NCBI GenBank assembly: GCA_018400515.1
Contig: JAGYMR010000207.1
Location: 1-5,190 of the forward strand
DNA length: 5,190 bases
Reading direction: 5' to 3'
From: Tangfeifania sp.
GTDB lineage: Bacteria > Bacteroidota > Bacteroidia > Bacteroidales > Prolixibacteraceae
Each line of letters begins with the position of its first letter. The first letter of the stretch is position 1. This document shows positions 5,033 to 5,190 of this stretch, piece by piece. The position numbers and the translations under genes are program-made. The notes under the pieces are model-generated. The model ran no database searches, was not told the DNA's origin, and saw only the letters and a program-made list of their open reading frames with translations.

Positions 5033-5166
5033 TTCGCAGAATTAAAATGAAACAGATGAAACCTGCATGATGCGAACATCGCAAAAGATGATGAAATTCG
5101 TTTGCGAATTCTATCGAATACCTTTGAAATGGACACTAATAATGAGGTAAATAAAAATTCATGCGA
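5033..5166. repeat. Cluster of TTCGCA/TGCGAA motifs upstream of folK
   Basis: TTCGCA at 5033-5038 and TGCGAA at 5071-5076 and 5103-5108 are the same hexamer in opposite orientations; a near match TGCGAG is at 5162-5167. The core includes AATTCG/CGAATT (5095-5100 and 5105-5110, loop TTTG) and CGCAAA/TTTGCG (5080-5085 and 5101-5106). This may be an operator region between folK and a rightward gene, but no known regulator site is recognised. Confidence 0.3.
5119..5126 (+). promoter_or_regulatory. TAnnTTTG match facing right
   Basis: TACCTTTG fully matches the Bacteroidota -7 consensus, with TTCG (5097-5100) 18 nt upstream as an imperfect -33 partner. Another match, TATTTTTG, is at 5002-5009, with TTTG at 4973-4976 a rather long 25 nt upstream. 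The first would place the transcription start after the ATG at 5129, so it fits only a later start such as 5161. Both are tentative. Confidence 0.25.
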
Positions 5167-5190
5167 GTTCCATGGGCCTTGTTTAAAAGT
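5129..5190 (+). CDS. Possible partial gene running off the right edge
   Basis: An ATG at 5129 opens a frame of 20 codons to the window end, reading MDTNNEVNKNSCEFHGPCLK. The hydrophilic lead and the C-x-FHG-x-x-LK cluster recall the N-terminus of catalase-peroxidases (KatG), which often have CPFHGG followed by a Lys. Glu for Pro and the extra Cys weaken this, and 20 residues cannot prove it. A competing ATG at 5161 (MRVPWALFKS, another frame) is also open to the edge. The gene would be divergent from folK. Confidence 0.3.
   Translation, partial: MDTNNEVNKNSCEFHGPCLK

Noticed and set aside
4972..5136. N-terminal extension of folK by 55 residues
   Set aside because: No HPPK family resemblance; the core begins at the Met of MHQVFLGVGGNLGD, and the extension overlaps promoter-like, repeat-rich DNA.
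1..5190. CRISPR array, tRNA/rRNA genes, transposase or insertion-sequence ends
   Set aside because: No regularly spaced repeats, no RNA gene core sequences, and no transposase motifs or long terminal inverted repeats were found on reading both strands.

Overview
The window reads as chromosomal DNA from a member of the Bacteroidota, probably an anaerobic or microaerobic environmental lineage. Three things point there. A promoter-like TTG-N20-TAnnTTTG arrangement lies upstream of def. Shine-Dalgarno sequences are weak or absent before most starts. The CD225 + DUF2752 pair and the 10-TM ArsP_2-type metal transporter are, from general knowledge, common in that phylum. Species cannot be named from the sequence alone.

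Left block (1-2665, + strand): four genes in one direction. They are a class I SAM-dependent methyltransferase, a small YKOF-related (thiamine-binding-like) protein, a CobO/BtuR-type corrinoid adenosyltransferase, and a ten-helix putative heavy-metal/manganese exporter of the PF11449 type. Gaps are 7, 138 and 20 nt, so they look like one transcription unit, probably continuing from upstream. The gene set suggests corrinoid, thiamine-like cofactor or metal handling. No single pathway is proven.

Middle block (2666-3747, + strand): a 202-nt intergenic stretch holds a good Bacteroidota-type promoter overlapped by a perfect 7-bp palindrome. A degraded-looking copy of a DUF5320-like gene start follows. 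Peptide deformylase (def) comes next. After a 28-nt gap there is a short 59-codon gene at 3418-3597 whose N-terminus carries the Gly-rich GTGPEGKGPETGRGLGKC signature of DUF5320 proteins. It is easily missed because it is under 60 codons. Def is therefore flanked by two related DUF5320-like sequences. The rest (3598-3747) is AT-rich with terminator-like features.

Right block (3748-5190): a two-gene + strand unit (CD225/dispanin-like membrane protein, then DUF2752 membrane protein, 3 nt apart) meets folK on the - strand. The two stop codons abut in a single TGATCA palindrome. FolK makes the pyrophosphorylated pterin for folate synthesis. Upstream of folK, about 220 nt contain repeated TTCGCA/TGCGAA motifs and a possible rightward partial gene starting at 5129.

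The most worthwhile points are the overlooked DUF5320 gene and its upstream relic around def, the YKOF-CobO-metal transporter grouping with its repeated gene-junction sequence, and the CD225/DUF2752 membrane pair.
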